A DNA stretch of 6,703 bases from NCBI GenBank assembly GCA_046706145.1, contig JBJKPP010000077.1:1-6703 (forward strand), written 5' to 3'. This document shows positions 5,398 to 6,703 of this stretch, piece after piece. Position 1 is the stretch's first letter. Every line of letters begins with the position of its first letter. The translations under genes and the position numbers were made by a program. The DNA comes from JBJKPP01 sp046706145 (GTDB lineage Bacteria > Bacteroidota > Ignavibacteria > Ignavibacteriales > Ignavibacteriaceae). Below the pieces are notes generated by a model that worked only from the letters and a program-made list of their open reading frames with translations, was not told the DNA's origin and did no database searches.

Positions 5398-6321
5398 TTA
5401 CAACTTTTCTTTCTTTGCGTCTCTGTAAGTCCACCACCCTGCAAGGAATGAACCCGAAAGATTATGCCAGATGCTGAAAATTGCTCCCGGTAGAGCCGCG
5501 GCGGCTGAGAAGAATTTTACGGCGAGTGCTACACTTAATCCTGAATTCTGCATACCAACCTCTATTCCAATTGTCCGGCAAGTTTTCTTATCATACTTAA
5601 GTAATCTTGGGATAAAATAACCGAAAGTTAATCCTGTCATGTTGTGAAGTATTACAGCGACAAGAATAATGAAGCTTACATCTGCAATTTTTGATTTATT
5701 CAGCGCAACTATAATTGTAATAATTAAGACTATTGCTAACATAGATAAGAAAGGAAATATATTTCTTACTTTTTCAATCTTACTGCTGAAGAGAGAATTT
5801 ATTGTGGTACCAACCAAGACCGGAATTAAAACAATCTGCAAAATATCTAAAAACATTTCTGCGGCAGGAACAGGCACAACATGGTTGAGTAAAATATATG
5901 AGAAAAACGGAGTTAGAAATACCGCAAAAATTGTTGATGTTAAGGTCAAAGTAATTGATAAAGCAACATCACCGTTGCCAAGATATGTTATCACGTTTGA
6001 TGCCGTGCCGCCCGGACAGCTGCCAACAAGAACTAACCCTGCCATCATTTGAGGCGGAAGATTTAATAATAAGGAAATAACATATGCCGCAGAAGGCATT
6101 ATTAAATATTGCAATCCAAAACCGAGAAAAATAACTGCTGGCGACTTAATTATTTTCTTAAAATTATCCCATGTTAAAGTCATCCCCATTCCAAACATTA
6201 CGACAGTTAGAAGAGGAACGATAGCAGATTTGAATCCCGAAAAGATATTACTATAAAAAAATGCTATGAGTGAAAATAAAACGGCCCATAAAGGAAATAG
6301 CCTTGTAAGTTTACTAATCAT
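5398..6321 (-). CDS. BASS-family (bile acid:sodium symporter-like) transporter
   Basis: The 307-residue inner-membrane protein has about ten hydrophobic helices, the usual length and count for bacterial ASBT/YocS/PanS-like carriers. Core motifs: GSCPGGTASNVITYLGNGD (100-118) and IEVGMQNSGLSVALA (253-267), the two broken helices that cross at the sodium sites, then ALPGAIFSIWHN (276-287). Against the Neisseria ASBT sodium ligands (S114, N115, S128, T132, E260; Q77, V261, M263, Q264), this protein has S108, N109, S122, T126, E254, Q71, V255, M257 and Q258, all at a constant offset of 6. Na+-coupled uptake is thus well supported; the cargo is not. Known bacterial relatives move bile acids or pantoate and related organic acids. 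ATG at 6321 has only a weak AAAAGAAA upstream. It lies 56 bp before the cytosine deaminase gene. Confidence 0.93.
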   Translation of the reverse strand: MISKLTRLFPLWAVLFSLIAFFYSNIFSGFKSAIVPLLTVVMFGMGMTLTWDNFKKIIKSPAVIFLGFGLQYLIMPSAAYVISLLLNLPPQMMAGLVLVGSCPGGTASNVITYLGNGDVALSITLTLTSTIFAVFLTPFFSYILLNHVVPVPAAEMFLDILQIVLIPVLVGTTINSLFSSKIEKVRNIFPFLSMLAIVLIITIIVALNKSKIADVSFIILVAVILHNMTGLTFGYFIPRLLKYDKKTCRTIGIEVGMQNSGLSVALAVKFFSAAAALPGAIFSIWHNLSGSFLAGWWTYRDAKKEKL

Positions 6322-6352
6322 TTTCTTTTGTTGATTTTACGTTGTTGGCAGT

Positions 6353-6380
6353 CAAACTTATTAAAAAATATACGAAACAA
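6353..6380 (-). promoter_or_regulatory. Candidate Bacteroidota-type promoter for the BASS-deaminase-cupin unit
   Basis: Read on the minus strand, TTG (6380-6378), 17 bases, then TAAGTTTG (6360-6353) matches the -33 TTG / -7 TAnnTTTG pattern described for Bacteroidota. Initiation would fall about 25 bases before the transporter ATG. It is the only exact TAnnTTTG I found among the upstream regions I read closely, but the pattern is short and the phylum is not certain. Confidence 0.4.
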
Positions 6381-6412
6381 TATATTAGCTTATGGCGTGA
6401 TGTAATCAGATA

Positions 6413-6703
6413 TTATCTGTTTCTCTTTTGAATAGGTATCCACAATTCTTCCTCAGAATTTGGATCTTCATTTTTGTATTTCTCTCCCATCATTGCAAAA
6501 TGTGGTCTGTTTTCCAACTCATAATCAGAATTAGGAATCCAAGTCTCAAAAATATATTGATATGTTTCTACTGCCTCGCTTGCCTTTCCTTTGTATAAAA
6601 AAACCGCATAAAATCCACTTTGGATTATAAGTGTTTCCATTTCATTCGGGATCGAATTAAAATCAGCTACTTGAACTGCAGCCCATTTTTCAAATTCTCT
6701 ATC
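6413..6703 (-). CDS. GyrI-like small-molecule-binding domain protein, N-terminus cut by window edge
   Basis: The frame is open from the window end to a TAA at 6413-6415, giving the last 96 residues. Seen: FEKWAAVQVADFNSIPNEME (4-23), a strand-rich GFYAVFLYKG (30-39), YQYIFETWIPNSDYELENRP (48-67) with a conserved Glu at about 62 expected in the ligand pocket, PHFAMMGEKY (67-76) and a last strand ELWIPIQ (86-92). This is the C-terminal half of a GyrI-like/AraC effector-binding fold. Stand-alone members are about 155-160 aa, whereas fusions to an AraC or MerR DNA-binding domain are longer; the missing part decides which. If a DNA-binding domain is present it could regulate the transporter gene 91 bp downstream. 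The ATG at 6640 is internal and not the start. A short palindrome, CAGATA-T-TATCTG (6407-6419), overlaps the stop codon. Confidence 0.9.
   Translation of the reverse strand, partial: DREFEKWAAVQVADFNSIPNEMETLIIQSGFYAVFLYKGKASEAVETYQYIFETWIPNSDYELENRPHFAMMGEKYKNEDPNSEEELWIPIQKRNR

Noticed and set aside
5669..6052. Plus-strand open frame opposite the BASS transporter gene
   Set aside because: It is antisense to the conserved sodium-site motifs of the transporter, with no independent support.

Overview
The window is a 6.7 kb piece of an AT-rich bacterial chromosome. It holds eight complete protein genes and two genes cut by the window edges; I see no rRNA, tRNA, CRISPR array, transposase or phage gene. 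The protein types and weak Shine-Dalgarno usage point loosely to the Bacteroidota/Ignavibacteriota (FCB) side of the tree: a Crp/Fnr regulator with a GTSRVVISR-type recognition helix, a GyrI-like protein with the IPNSDYEL motif, a zinc-less 'zinc-type' alcohol dehydrogenase, and one match to the TTG-N17-TAnnTTTG promoter pattern. This placement is inference only.

Left part (1-2736). A plus-strand medium-chain dehydrogenase, missing its N-terminus, ends at 882. It runs convergently into a minus-strand cluster read from right to left: VOC/glyoxalase-fold protein (2736-2350), Crp/Fnr-type regulator (2295-1675), DUF2568/YrdB-like four-helix membrane protein (1650-1297) and an unrecognised three-helix membrane protein (1245-961). 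Gaps of 54, 24 and 51 bp suggest one transcription unit, perhaps with a second promoter in front of the regulator, where two back-to-back inverted repeats sit.

Centre (2737-4480). A 247 bp divergent control region separates the VOC gene from a plus-strand Y-family translesion DNA polymerase with an intact active site. Sixteen bases before the polymerase start lies an 18 bp near-perfect palindrome with core GAAC-N4-GTTC, the form of a Gram-positive-type LexA/SOS box. The polymerase therefore looks like a self-contained SOS-inducible gene without umuD or imuA partners in view. A second inverted repeat, GTAAC-N4-GTTAC, in the same region could serve a Crp-family regulator.

Right part (4481-6703). 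A second minus-strand cluster reads GyrI-like effector-binding protein (partial), BASS-family sodium symporter, fungal-type cytosine deaminase and a small cupin. The deaminase matches the yeast Fcy1 type at every catalytic and substrate-contact residue I can recall, unlike the amidohydrolase CodA of enterobacteria. The symporter keeps all remembered sodium ligands of the ASBT family. An importer next to a base deaminase suggests a salvage or nucleobase-use unit, but the substrate link is a guess.

I found no clearly new multi-gene system. The best leads are the SOS box/polymerase unit, the fungal-type cytosine deaminase beside a BASS transporter, and the palindromes in the regulator's leader.
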